The position numbers were made by a program, and so were the translations under genes. 64,000 nucleotides of DNA from positions 2,243,483 to 2,307,482 of the forward strand of contig NC_020177.2 of assembly GCF_000224145.3 (NCBI RefSeq), read 5' to 3'. This DNA comes from Ciona intestinalis (lineage: Eukaryota > Chordata > Ascidiacea > Phlebobranchia > Cionidae). The notes beneath the pieces were generated by a model. It did not search any database, was not told the DNA's origin, and saw only the letters and a list, made by a program, of their open reading frames with translations. Of the stretch, positions 1-11,400 are shown in pieces. Position 1 is the first letter of the stretch. Each line of letters begins with the position of its first letter.

Positions 1-29
1 GCCTGAGGATAAGGTTTATACTTGTTTGA

Positions 30-106
30 ATGTTCATTGTTAACTACCAAATGGGTCGAGAACATAAAATAAAAAGGTGATCCATTTTCCCCACCCTACT
101 ATACAT
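30..106 (-). mobile_element. MITE family A, end fragment
   Basis: It keeps the internal stretch with GTTAACTACCAAATGGG and the terminal CCACCCTACTATA; the other end is missing or too diverged to see. Confidence 0.7.
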
Positions 107-233
107 TTGTTTTATAACCAATAATAAATTAAATTACAGGTATAAATCGAACATTTTTAGTTTCGCTAGCCCCTGACCTTTCACTTACGAAGGCACATGC
201 ACTGTGTGTAGCCCATGACTTATAAACGCTTAC

Positions 234-480
234 CTGAGATATGGTAGATCGTCCACTGCACAGTGAAAAGCATGTCCTCCCATCCCGAATCTTGATCGAT
301 TCGTTCCAGTTCCAAGACAGCGTTGTAAAAATTGATTTGTACAACAGTAACATTAAATTTCTCCACTCCTGTACTGTATTTGGGGTTAGCTGTTGCCTCG
401 ATGTAATAAGGCATTGAATCCAAACATATTTTGTAATCTAACTTCACGTTATGCTTCTTCGTCGTAGAGTATATTGACAT
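234..480 (-). CDS. Probable coding exon of an unrecognised gene
   Basis: An open frame begins at an ATG (478-480) and runs leftward to a strong splice donor (exon ...ATCTCAG then GTAAGC at 228-233). It would encode about 82 residues, with stretches such as DSGWEDMLFTVQWTIYHIS that look like folded protein rather than noise. I do not recognise the family. An acceptor-like TAG about 27 bases upstream of the ATG leaves open that this is an internal exon starting near 507. The rest of the gene would lie to the left, outside the window. Evidence is limited to the open frame plus the donor. Confidence 0.4.
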
Positions 481-529
481 TTCAGTCCAGCCTCGTTTTA
501 TCGTCGAATATTCTAGTTAAAATATGACA

Positions 530-705
530 TCATGAATGAATGAATGAATGAATGAATAAATGAATATAATTTACTTTATCCTCGCGTGGTCGGAAAACTA
601 CTGCGTTATAACACGAGTTTTCTGTTTCATACACCTCGTGCCAGCTTACTAGTTATCAACTGTGTTACTTTGTGGGGGATTATCATCGTTTTGTTTAGAA
701 TATAG
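530..705 (-). mobile_element. tRNA-derived SINE (family S), 3' part with (ATTC)n tail
   Basis: The plus strand shows a GAATGAATG run followed by the ACTTTATCCTCGCGTGG and ACACCTCGTGCCAGCTTAC blocks. The sense strand is minus: full copies start with a tRNA-like head and finish in (ATTC)n. The tRNA-like head is absent here. Confidence 0.75.
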
Positions 706-1390
706 TTTTCAGTTCTATGAACCCATATTAAACAAGAAAGAAAGACATTTTTTATAAGTCTACCGATATTATTTTATACCCACCATTTTGCTGAAACGTC
801 CCCGCTATTGCTGTCTCCAGAATAATAACTGCTAAGAATAACCACAACATTGCGCCGTATAAACGCTTTTGATCAGATCTGTGTAAATTCTCTACAGCCG
901 ATCCTACTATGTCACATACCAGTAAACGTAGTTTTAATAAAATGTTAATGATATAGTTGTAAAATATACCAAGTGATGTTATATACTGAGAACGGTAAGG
1001 TAAAACGGATACATGACGTATTATTTCCTATTGAATACGGTTGTAATACTGGTACATAACGTAATTTTCAAGGGAATTGATAGTCAGTAGGAACAATTTA
1101 ACGATACTATACGTTAGTTTGGGTATGACAGTCGCACAACAATGCTTATATAATGTATTTATATATTCACACAACCATGTTTATAGGCCCTGACAATTAA
1201 TAAAAAACAATGTAATCTTAAAACGTATAGAAATGTTCTTGAATAATAAACAGATAATTGAACTGTACAAGAATGATGCTCAAACTATGTGTATTTTCTA
1301 CTGCTGTGTCATATTTAATAATTTAATTTGTTTTAGCATTCCACTGCCTTTGAACAGAGTAATTTGCAATTGTATATTATTAAGATGTAG
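706..1390. other. Intergenic, no feature seen
   Basis: AT-rich sequence with no supported frame, splice pattern or family repeat. Confidence 0.5.
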
Positions 1391-1873
1391 TAGAGTGGGG
1401 TAAGTTGGGATATGGGGTAATATGGGACACTTTTAACTATCTTTTTACGGGTACCCATGAGTTTAAATTAAAGACAAAAAAAATGTTACAGTATGATTCG
1501 ACAGTATTCTCAAGGTCTAACAAAGTGCGCGATGCACCGCTGAATCATATTAAAACTTAAACTGAATTTTAAAACCGCACAATATTTTGTGGTATTTACG
1601 TGTATTCCTAATAATAAATACACTTATTAATCAAAATTTACGATGATTTTAAACTGTCCTGTCTTACACCATAGTACTCGAGAGTACAATGCTTATCCTG
1701 TGTGTTTTCGAATTGGTAAAATTACACCTGTTGTACGAATCGCTAAATAAATCCTCATATGTTTTAATATAGTTTTTTTGAATTGTTGTCAATCACTCAA
1801 AAACCGTCATATATTTTGTTTTTGGAAATATTGGGCAATATGTTCTTAAGTGTCCCATCTTCCTCCACCCTAC
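1391..1873 (+). mobile_element. MITE family A, long diverged copy
   Basis: It begins TAGTAGAGTGGGGTAAG and ends CCTCCACCCTACTATA. At about 480 bp it is more than twice the usual 190 bp, so it carries an internal insertion or is a composite. Confidence 0.55.
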
Positions 1874-1875
1874 TA

Positions 1876-2221
1876 TACCTAAAATAGCGCTACGTAATAC
1901 CTAAAAATGAAACATTAATTTCTTTAAAATGGGTGTAGAATACAAAAAAGGGTGTAGAATACAAAAAAGTATGGTCATAACTCGAATCCATGGCGCTCGA
2001 ATCCCTTGTTCGTATATTTTACTCACATAAATAGATTAATGCGGAATAGTTTAGACTTTAGAAGATTCTATAAATATGCTTTTATGACGAATAATAATAT
2101 TCATAATTAATAATTTTTTGAATTATTATTTTTTTTATTTTAGAATCGGTACCGCGGGGGACACCAGTAGAAGGTACCGAAAATGGCCGCTACAATTTCT
2201 GTATACTGGGATCACCTTGGT
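1876..2221. mobile_element. Degenerate remnant of the foldback element
   Basis: The left half (1876-1990) matches the foldback monomer in direct orientation (AGCGCTACGTAATACC, then AGTATGGTCATAACT). The right half is inverted and ends GGATCACCTTGGT at 2209-2221, the same terminus as the intact element at 2467-6500. It is much more diverged than that element, and its left end is cut by the neighbouring MITE. Confidence 0.6.
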
Positions 2222-2457
2222 TTTCTCTCCCGGGTGGTTTCCCGAAATTTTATTCCCATTTTGCTCAAGCTTCGGTTCCTGTACAAACGTAGACTCAAGC
2301 AGTTAGTTCCTGTTTCCAAAATCCGTTTAAGAACTTCGAATTGTGCGTTTATTTTACTGAGCACAAGCTGTACGTTAATTTTGTTTGTCGTGTTTGTTTC
2401 TATTTTGCACAGTAGTTTCAGAGTTCGCACAGCCGTTTTAATAGTCAATAAAACTGA

Positions 2458-2466
2458 CTGTTATTA
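2458..2466 (+). repeat. 9-bp target-site duplication, left copy
   Basis: CTGTTATTA directly precedes the left terminus ACCAAGGTGATCC. The identical 9-mer follows the right terminus at 6501-6509. Confidence 0.8.
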
Positions 2467-2618
2467 ACCAAGGTGATCCTAGAATACAGATATTCTAGCG
2501 GCCATTTTCGATACCTTCTACTGGTGCCACCAACCTAAAATTTGGACACTGTACTAACTAGACCCCAGCGGTACCGATTCTAAAATGAAAACTTTAAAAT
2601 TCGAAAAAATATTAATTA

Positions 2619-4271
2619 TGAATATTAATATTCGTCATAAAAACATATTTATAGAATTTTCTCCCGATCCAGCTTCGAATATGTTATAGCGCCAAGTGAT
2701 ACCTAAAATATGAAACATTATTTTCTTTAAAAAAGTGCGGGGATAGATGTTAAATATAAAAAAGTATGATCATAACTTGAATCATATAAATATTATATTT
2801 TTGATTTTTTTTGCGAAAATATAACTTATGCATACATCTATGTAGGTCACTAGCATGTTATCCCCATCGAAAAAACAATTAATTTTAACTTTTTTTTATA
2901 ACTGAATATTAATATTCGTCATAAAAACATATTTATAGAATTTTCTCCCGACCCAGCTTCGATTATGTTATAGCGCTACGTAATACCTAAAAAATGAAAC
3001 ATCATTTTCTTCAAAAAAGTGCGGGGAAGGGTTCAGAATACAAACANNNNNNNNNNNNNNNNNNNNNNNNNNNNNNNNNNNNNNNNNNNNNNNNNNGCAA
3101 TAATAATAGTTAGTACAAGCCTTTATATAAACCAAGGTGATCCTAGAATACAGATATTCTAGCGGCCATTTTCGATACCTTTTACTGGTGCCACCAACCT
3201 AAAATTTGGACACTGTACTAACTAGACCCCAGCGGTACCGATTCTAAAATGAAAACTTTAAAATTCGAAAAAATATTAATTATGAATATTAATATTCGTC
3301 ATAAAAACATATTTATAGAATTTTCTCCCGATCCAGCTTCGAATATGTTATAGCGCTAAGTGATACCTAAAATATGAAACATTATTTTCTTTAAAAAAGT
3401 GCGGGGATAGATGTTAAATATAAAAAAGTATGATCATAACTTGAATCATATAAATATTATATTTTTGATTTTTTTTGCGAAAATATAACTTACGCATACA
3501 TCTATGTAGGTCACTAGCATGTTATCCCCATCGAAAAAAAAATAATTTCAACTTTTTTTTATAACTGAATATTAATATTCGTCATAAAAATATATTTATA
3601 GAATTTTCTCCCGATCCAGCTTCGAATATGTTATAGCGCTACGTAATACCTAAAAAGTGAAACATCATTTTCTTCAAAAAAGTGCGGGGAAGGGTTTAGA
3701 ATACAAACAAGTATGAGGGTCATAACCCGAATCATACAAGTATTAAATTTTAAAATATTTCGGCGAAAATATAACTTACGCATACATCTATGTAGGTCAC
3801 TCACATGTTATCCCCAGCGAAAAAAAAATTAATTTCAACTTTTTTTTATAACTGAATATTAATATTCGTCATAAAAATATATTTATAGAATTTTCTCCCG
3901 ATCCAGCTTCGAATATGTTATAGCGCTACGTAATACCTAAAAAATGAAACATCATTTTCTTCAAAAAAATGCGGGGAAGGGTTCAGAATACAAACAAGTA
4001 TGGTCATAACTTGAATCATATAAATATTAAATTTTCGATTTTTTTCGCGAAAATATAACTTACGCATACATCTATGTAGGTCACTAGCATGTTATCCCCA
4101 TCGAAAAATTAATTAATTTATTTATTTTTTTAAATTTGAATATTAATATTCGTCATAAAAATATATTTATGGAATTTTCTTCCGATCCAGCTTTGAATAT
4201 GTTATAGCGCCACGAAATACCTAAAAAATGAAATATCGTTTTCTTCAAAAAAGGGCGGGGATGGATGTTAA
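2619..4271 (+). repeat. Tandem array of ~285-bp monomers in the left foldback arm
   Basis: Each monomer runs from GAATATTAATATTCG through CCAGCTTCGAATATG and AAAAGTGCGGGGA to CATGTTATCCCCA. Spacings of 283-287 bp are measured between successive GAATATTAATATTCG starts. The array is interrupted by 50 N and by an internal copy of the element terminus at 3131. Confidence 0.8.
3047..3096. other. Assembly gap (50 N)
   Basis: A run of exactly 50 N, most likely a gap of unknown size placed within the repeat array. Confidence 0.95.
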
Positions 4272-4706
4272 ATATTGTGGAGAGTATTAGTTACTCGAAT
4301 TTGGGGTTATTTACGGTTCTCCTGTCCGTACTTACGTACCTGGAAATATATCAAGAATTTTAATTTATTTGTTTCAATTAATACAAAAGATTGTTTGTTC
4401 TTGAAGCCTCTAAGATTAATTGATAGGCTCGTTGTCTGTTCGTTGATCATCGTCGGATTTCTGTAGAATATAACTGAAAACACATAGTTATCATAGGTAG
4501 TAAACAAATTAGTCAGAGCAATTGATACAAAACCATTTAACGCCGATACTTTTAGCCTCACTAGGTATATCAATATTCTTATATTTACTGTTATAATTTT
4601 GTTATAAAAAACATTTATGTGGATTAATATGTACTATTTTTGCGTTCGTGCAAATAAAATATATAAACACGAAATTCGAGTAATTAGTACTCCCCACAAT
4701 ATTTAA
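4272..4706. mobile_element. Central spacer of the foldback element with its own inverted ends
   Basis: The inner ends are an imperfect inverted repeat of about 33 bp: AAATATTGTGGAGAGTATTAG on the left against its near complement ending CCCCACAATATTT on the right. Between them are about 365 bp of AT-rich sequence unlike the monomers. Either the arms simply extend this far, or a separate short element was captured in the loop. No convincing protein is encoded. Confidence 0.55.
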
Positions 4707-4983
4707 CATCCATCCCCGCACTTTTTTGAAGAAAACGATCTTTCATTTTTTAGGTATTTCGTGGCGCTATAACATATTCAAAGCTGGATCGGAAGAAAAT
4801 TCCATAAATATATTTTTATGACGAATATTAATATTCAAATTTAAAAAAAAAATTAAATTAATTATTTTTTTCGATGGGGATAACATGCTAGTGACCCACA
4901 TAGATGTATGCGTAAGTTATATTTTCGCGAAAAAAATCGAAAATTTAATATTTATATGATTCAAGTTATGACCATACTTGTTT

Positions 4984-5893
4984 NNNNNNNNNNNNNNNNN
5001 NNNNNNNNNNNNNNNNNNNNNNNNNNNNNNNNNNNNNNNNNNNNNNNNNNNNNNNNNNNNNNNNNNNNNNNNNNNNNNNNNNNNNNNNNNNNNNNNNNNN
5101 NNNNNNNNNNNNNNNNNNNNNNNNNNNNNNNNNNNNNNNNNNNNNNNNNNNNNNNNNNNNNNNNNNNNNNNNNNNNNNNNNNNNNNNNNNNNNNNNNNNN
5201 NNNNNNNNNNNNNNNNNNNNNNNNNNNNNNNNNNNNNNNNNNNNNNNNNNNNNNNNNNNNNNNNNNNNNNNNNNNNNNNNNNNNNNNNNNNNNNNNNNNN
5301 NNNNNNNNNNNNNNNNNNNNNNNNNNNNNNNNNNNNNNNNNNNNNNNNNNNNNNNNNNNNNNNNNNNNNNNNNNNNNNNNNNNNNNNNNNNNNNNNNNNN
5401 NNNNNNNNNNNNNNNNNNNNNNNNNNNNNNNNNNNNNNNNNNNNNNNNNNNNNNNNNNNNNNNNNNNNNNNNNNNNNNNNNNNNNNNNNNNNNNNNNNNN
5501 NNNNNNNNNNNNNNNNNNNNNNNNNNNNNNNNNNNNNNNNNNNNNNNNNNNNNNNNNNNNNNNNNNNNNNNNNNNNNNNNNNNNNNNNNNNNNNNNNNNN
5601 NNNNNNNNNNNNNNNNNNNNNNNNNNNNNNNNNNNNNNNNNNNNNNNNNNNNNNNNNNNNNNNNNNNNNNNNNNNNNNNNNNNNNNNNNNNNNNNNNNNN
5701 NNNNNNNNNNNNNNNNNNNNNNNNNNNNNNNNNNNNNNNNNNNNNNNNNNNNNNNNNNNNNNNNNNNNNNNNNNNNNNNNNNNNNNNNNNNNNNNNNNNN
5801 NNNNNNNNNNNNNNNNNNNNNNNNNNNNNNNNNNNNNNNNNNNNNNNNNNNNNNNNNNNNNNNNNNNNNNNNNNNNNNNNNNNNNNNNNNNNN
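4984..5893. other. Assembly gap (910 N) in the right foldback arm
   Basis: The gap falls in the tandem-monomer array, which short-read or shotgun assembly could not resolve. Confidence 0.95.
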
Positions 5894-6500
5894 CCTGATT
5901 CGGGTTAAGACCCTCATACTTGTTTGTATTCTGAACCCTTCCCCGCACTTTTTTGAAGAAAATGATGTTTCATTTTTTAGGTATTACGTAGCGCTATAAC
6001 ATATTCGAAGCTGGATCGGGAGAAAATTCTATAAATATGTTTTTATGACGAATATTAATATTCAGTTATAAAAAAAAGTTAAAATTAATTGTTTTTTCGA
6101 TGGGGATAACATGCTAGTGACCTACATAGATGTATGCATAAGTTATATTTTCGCAAAAAAAATCAAAAATATAATATTTATATGATTCAAGTTATGATCA
6201 TACTTTTTTATATTTAACATCTATCCCCGCACTTTTTTAAAGAAAATAATGTTTCATATTTTAGGTATCACTTGGCGCTATAACATATTCGAAGCTTGAT
6301 CGGGAGAAAATTCTATAAATATGTTTTTATGACGAATATTAATATTCATAATTAATATTTTTTCGAATTTTAAAGTTTTCATTTTAGAATCGGTACCGCT
6401 GGGGTCTAGTTAGTACAGTGTCCAAATTTTAGGTTGGTGGCACCAGTAAAAGGTATCGAAAATGGCCGCTAGAATATCTGTATTCTAGGATCACCTTGGT

Positions 6501-6509
6501 CTGTTATTA
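6501..6509 (+). repeat. 9-bp target-site duplication, right copy
   Basis: CTGTTATTA follows the right terminus and is identical to 2458-2466. Confidence 0.8.
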
Positions 6510-6782
6510 GATCTAAGTGTTATACAACCTACTTTTACAATGACTGTTATAATTGTGCTATTAATTTTCACATATAGTTATAATTAAGGTTACAGTGTGC
6601 GTCTCACTTTTTATGCTTATCTTTGCTATGTATCTTAACATTATTTTTACATGGAGTTTGCGGCGGAAGTAAACATATGATAATGATATAACCTTTATAT
6701 TTTATTCTCTTTTATTTTGCAATGCCAGTTGCATCGGGCTTTTATTCTGTAACCCTTATCCGCTAATACCTAGCCGTGTACC

Positions 6783-8205
6783 AATAGGCGTTGATTTAGG
6801 GGTGCACGGGGTGCAGCTGCACCCCAAATTACAAAGATGGTGCAATAATGTCATTTTGCACCCCAGTCTGAATTTGTGTATACCGTTTAATTGAAGAATA
6901 TTTACCACAAATTCGCCACTATTGCGTGGATATAAAGTTGTTACATAGAAATAAATTATGATGTAACACTTGTGCTTCTGATGAAAACTTTGTTTTTACC
7001 GTAAATGTTTAACATGGTGATAGTTTCGTCACTTTCGTGCGTGTTTCAAGTAGAAATGTTCACGGCACTCCGGCTTTGATCAGGAAAGACAAAACATGAT
7101 TGACACGCTTTTAATTTAATTTAATTCGTGCGCTATGATCAGGAACGCAAGAGAAATCGTTGGCTAATAGCCAAAAAGCGCTGTTTGTGGGGTTCGTTTA
7201 TTAAAAGTATATGCTAAATGCTAAAACAGGACTGCGCGAATTTAGTAATTTTAACATTACTTTAGTAAGTTGTATGTTTTAAATAGTGATTGTAAAATTA
7301 TATAGTTTCACAGTAATTTAAAACTAAAGACTATTTTGTTTTAATTGTGATGCATTCGTTTAACGGTTTGCCCAGTTATAAGTTACGATTCCTTGTTGAT
7401 GATTCCAATATAAACCAATATATTAGCTTAGTATGTAGTGAAAGCGGCACACCAACACGGGGCTAGTTATAGCGGGAAATATTGGCTTCAAAACGCACCA
7501 GTTTTCGATTTATAAAACTGCCAGAAAAATTGAATTTGTTTTTACATCCCTTTGCGGACGTGTACATTAATAGAGCATTTCTTTATTCTCGGTCATGAGA
7601 AGACGCAGGCACTATTTAGAAATAAAAGAATACTATTTCATTATACAAGGTAGTGAGCAGACTCGGGCGCGATTAATACGAAACATTAACTTAGTAAACA
7701 GTTTCTACAAACGTAAGTTTTTATAAAAGTATAACTGTAGTACCAAGAGCATTTGTAGTTTTTATTGAAAGCAGAAATTTAATTTGTTTTCAAGCTCCTA
7801 CATGCTAAATAATGAACAAGTGAATTGCTATGTCAAATCAATTATGTCGAATCAATTGCCAGGTCAAACAATCGCTATTATGATGCAACGAATCCACGTG
7901 TGAATCCTTACAATTTCGTAACAAACTTTCTGCTTGGCTGAGAAAAATATTGTAAATATAAAGCAGCAATACTTCTGTGACATATTTAGGTTGTTGATTA
8001 TCGCCTGCTTAAGGGCTAAAATTATTTATTTTACATGCAACTGAGAAAAACGCACAGCCAAGTTTATCTTGCTAATTCCCAACCGATAGAATATAAATCC
8101 ATTGACGTCATAGATCCAATGATGTCATAGTCAACGCGCACGTTGTTCAGCGAAAATTGGTGCACCCCAAAATTGACAAAGATTATTAAAAAATCGACGC
8201 CTATG
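6783..8205. mobile_element. hAT-like non-autonomous transposon, ~1.42 kb
   Basis: The left end reads ATAGGCGTTGATTT and the right end is the complement of ATAGGCGTCGATTT. GC-rich GGGGTGCAC/GTGCACCCC stretches lie just inside both ends. The flanks CGTGTACC (6775-6782) and CATGTACC (8206-8213) agree at 7 of 8 positions, the duplication length typical of hAT elements. No transposase frame is present, so it is either non-autonomous or decayed. Confidence 0.55.
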
Positions 8206-8213
8206 CATGTACC

Positions 8214-8464
8214 CCTAACTCGTGTTGATCACAAAAATAATTTTTTTAAAATTACATAAAGGAAAAAGTGGAAAGAAAAAGGTTTATTGCTTTAATTATC
8301 TACAAATAATAATTTTCTAGTAGGTGCTACTCTTGTAGGCATAGGCCATAACTTAAACATACTGGTTTATTTTATATTATAAATTTTATATTGAATATAT
8401 TTACCAAAACAGTTGATCATAATTTTAGTTAATTTGTAGGTAAGATAAAATAGAAATCCCAGAA
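8214..8464. other. Upstream region of the Kelch gene
   Basis: AT-rich, with no TATA-anchored core that I would defend. An acceptor-like TTTGTAG lies about 27 bases before the ATG and could be a trans- or cis-splice acceptor. That is inference only. Confidence 0.3.
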
Positions 8465-11400
8465 ATGTCATTTTCTATCTGTGGAACATGTTCAGTTGAA
8501 GAACAAACTCACAATATTGATCATGCATCTGATCTTCTTCAATTTGCTAACGAGTCACGACAAGATGGTTGTTTTAATGACATCATCATTCGTGTTGGAG
8601 AGAAAAACATTCCAGCAAACAAGATGGTTCTTTCTTGCTATTCTAAATATTTCAACACCATGTTTAAATCTGAGGTAGTTTGCTGCTGCTGCTTACTTTA
8701 GTACAGTATAAGTTATAAACATAATATTATTACAGATGAAAGAAAAGTATAAAGATGTTGTGGATGTTCATGGTGTAGATGCGGAAAGTGTAGAGAAACT
8801 TGTTGATTTTATGTACACAGGAAAAATCAACATCAACACCAACAATGTGTGCGACCTTCTTGCAGTTTCTGATTTTCTACAAATACTTTGTATGTATAAC
8901 TTGTTTGTTTTTTATTTACCAGTACACGATGTATTTTTAGCTGTCAGAAAACTTTGCATTGAGTATTTGTTTACAACAATCACGCAACAAAATTGCTTTA
9001 CGATTCAAGCTTTGGCCAATTGCTTCACTATTCCTCAACTAACTGAGAAATTCAACAACTTTATTGTTGAAAATTATCAACAAGTTGTTTCTGGTGATCA
9101 TTTTAAGAAACTTTCAAAAGATGATGTCATCAAGTTAATACAATCAACAAATAACAAGGTAGCCCTATTAGTTATGCCTTATGAATATTTTTATAGGGGT
9201 AGAGTGTAGCATAATGTAGAATATCGTAAGGCTCGGCGCTCAACCCAGTTTTCAGCCGAGCGTCAAAAAAGGAGACGCTTGGGCATGAGCTTTTGAGTTC
9301 GGGCTCGGCTCAGCACATCCCTAGTAAGGTCTACAGTTTGGCATAGCTACCGTAGCCGATAAATGTCTCAAAAAACTTACTCTTCCTGTGTGATAAAACA
9401 ATATTAAAATAAACTGTTTTACATTGGTTTTACCAAATTACGACTGGATTATTAACTATATAAATGTATTTTTATTGTTGGAATTAGATAAAAATTGGTG
9501 AATGTGCTAATTTAAAACCTATGCTATTGTGCCAAAATATGAAGAAATGTGTTTCTAGTTTAAAAAAGGACACTCATATATTTATCAGGTTTCTTCAGAT
9601 TTGGTTTACACTGCTGTTATAAACTGGGTGAAGTTCGATTTGGCTTCAAATGAAAGTTACTTGAGTGAACTTTTCAAATTTGTTGATCTTGGTGAAATGT
9701 CCCCAAAGATGCTTGAAGATGTGGTCTCTGTTGAGGTAAACAATCAAAATTGAGTTTATCGCTGATGATAAACAAATTTATATACTTTTAGCCACTTGTT
9801 CGAAAACTGGATGATCTGGGTTGGGCGTTCCATGATGCTGTGGTGCAACGTGCAAAGGGAATGGGTGAAGTAAACTATGCCGGTATCTGTGTTTAAAATA
9901 TTTAACTGTTTTGTAATTTATTGTGATATTTTGGCTTTTTGATTTGTGTAAATATTAAAGGGTATCAACTATCTATTTCATTAGAGTACCAAAACATTGA
10001 TTGTATATTTTAGTTTATGCTTAATATGGGGACATACTAACATACAAAGCAAATAGGTTTTGACTTGTTTGCTACAAGACATTAAATGTTGTGGTCTTTA
10101 AAATTCACTGCTGACATCATTAGGAATAAATAGTTTTGTGTAGATGCAATCTGTGAGGTCATTTAGCAGCTATCAGTAAAACTAACAAACTGATCAAAGT
10201 GGGCTATAGTCATTTAGTTTGTGAATGCAAACAGTATTAGATAGTTTAGCACTTTATGTGAACTTGGTTTGCGTAAAACCATCTGATTAATAATCGACTA
10301 TTACATTTTTATACTAAATTATTGTTTGTGGTATTAAAAACCAAGCTGCTAAACAAAGTCACTAATCACCCGAAAAACGATTTAATGTTAGAAGTAGCCA
10401 GCAGCCAGCTTTAAAGTGCAATTTAAAAAATATTTATTTTTCAACGAATACTTTCGTTTTTCGAATATTACGTTTTGTTGTGATCAAATATTTATAGTTG
10501 GGCAAGCATATTTAACACTTTGCTTTCTCATATTTGATGGAGTTCTGTCATAACTTGAATATTTTGTGTTTTCATAAGAATTGTTTAGTGTATAATCATT
10601 TTGTTTAAATCTTTATTCCTTGTTTTATTATTCAGAGGAATCCCTCATATCACTTGGTGGTAGAACAAGTTTAACCAAAGTAACAAAGTTTGACTTAGAA
10701 ACAAAACAATGGATTCAACTTCCAGTAAGTTAAACGTATGTTTCATAATACTTAAAAAATAGTGAGTCTGTTGTTGAACATATGGTGCATGAAGATTTAA
10801 AAGTTTAGAGCTGATTATATAGGACATTATACAATATGCTGTTAGTTGTGCTTTAATATATATTAGGGTGGGGAAAGATAGGAGTCCTATCATAAGACAC
10901 TTTTAGCACAAAATATTCAAATATCCTGATCTTGTTTTTAACAATTAACAACGGTCTATGAGAGTCGTGAGGATACGATTTTATAATTATTCGAATTTTC
11001 TTTGTTTACAACCAAATGAGAAGAGAAAATAGAATGATAGTGTCCCACCCCACCCTATTATATAAAAGTTATTTTAGTGTAATAAATGAAACTTTCTGTA
11101 AATAATACTAGTCTGGGAGTCAGCACTTTTTTCGCATTAACAAACCTAATTTTTAACACGAGCAAACAATTTATTAAAAGACAATGGTACAACAGGTACC
11201 TTGGGGATATTAGCCAATTTCTCTAGTTGTAAGTGGTGAGATGCAAATTAAGTGTTAGATTTATTTTCAGGATTTACCCGTTGGTCGACAAGTAGCAGCA
11301 GCTGTTGTCATCGATGATGTTCTGTATCATCTTGCAGGAGAGTTACAAACTGATGGTGATGAAATAGCAACTAAAATTGTATATCGAATGGAATTAAAGG

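Larger units (their letters stand above)
2467..6500. mobile_element. Foldback-type DNA transposon with long tandem-repeat arms
   Basis: The termini ACCAAGGTGATCC (2467) and GGATCACCTTGGT (ending 6500) are perfect inverted repeats, flanked by the 9-bp duplication CTGTTATTA. The left arm (2467 to about 4271) and the right arm (about 4706-6500) are inverted copies of about 1.8 kb. They are built from a monomer of about 285 bp, seen by the recurring GAATATTAATATTCGTC motif at 2620, 2904, 3284, 3567, 3853 and 4138 and its complement in the right arm. A spacer of roughly 430 bp lies between the arms. No transposase frame is visible, but 910 bases of the right arm are N. Long subrepeated arms plus a 9-bp duplication are what Drosophila FB elements and Mutator-like elements show. 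I infer a non-autonomous foldback element; the superfamily is not proven. Confidence 0.75.

Noticed and set aside
2183..2467. Frames between the two foldback copies on both strands
   Set aside because: The plus-strand frame starts within a transposon terminus; neither frame shows a recognisable motif or splice context.
4908..5999. Long open frames across the N runs (also 13174-14197)
   Set aside because: They are open only because N cannot encode a stop; the readable flanks belong to the foldback and piggyBac-like elements.
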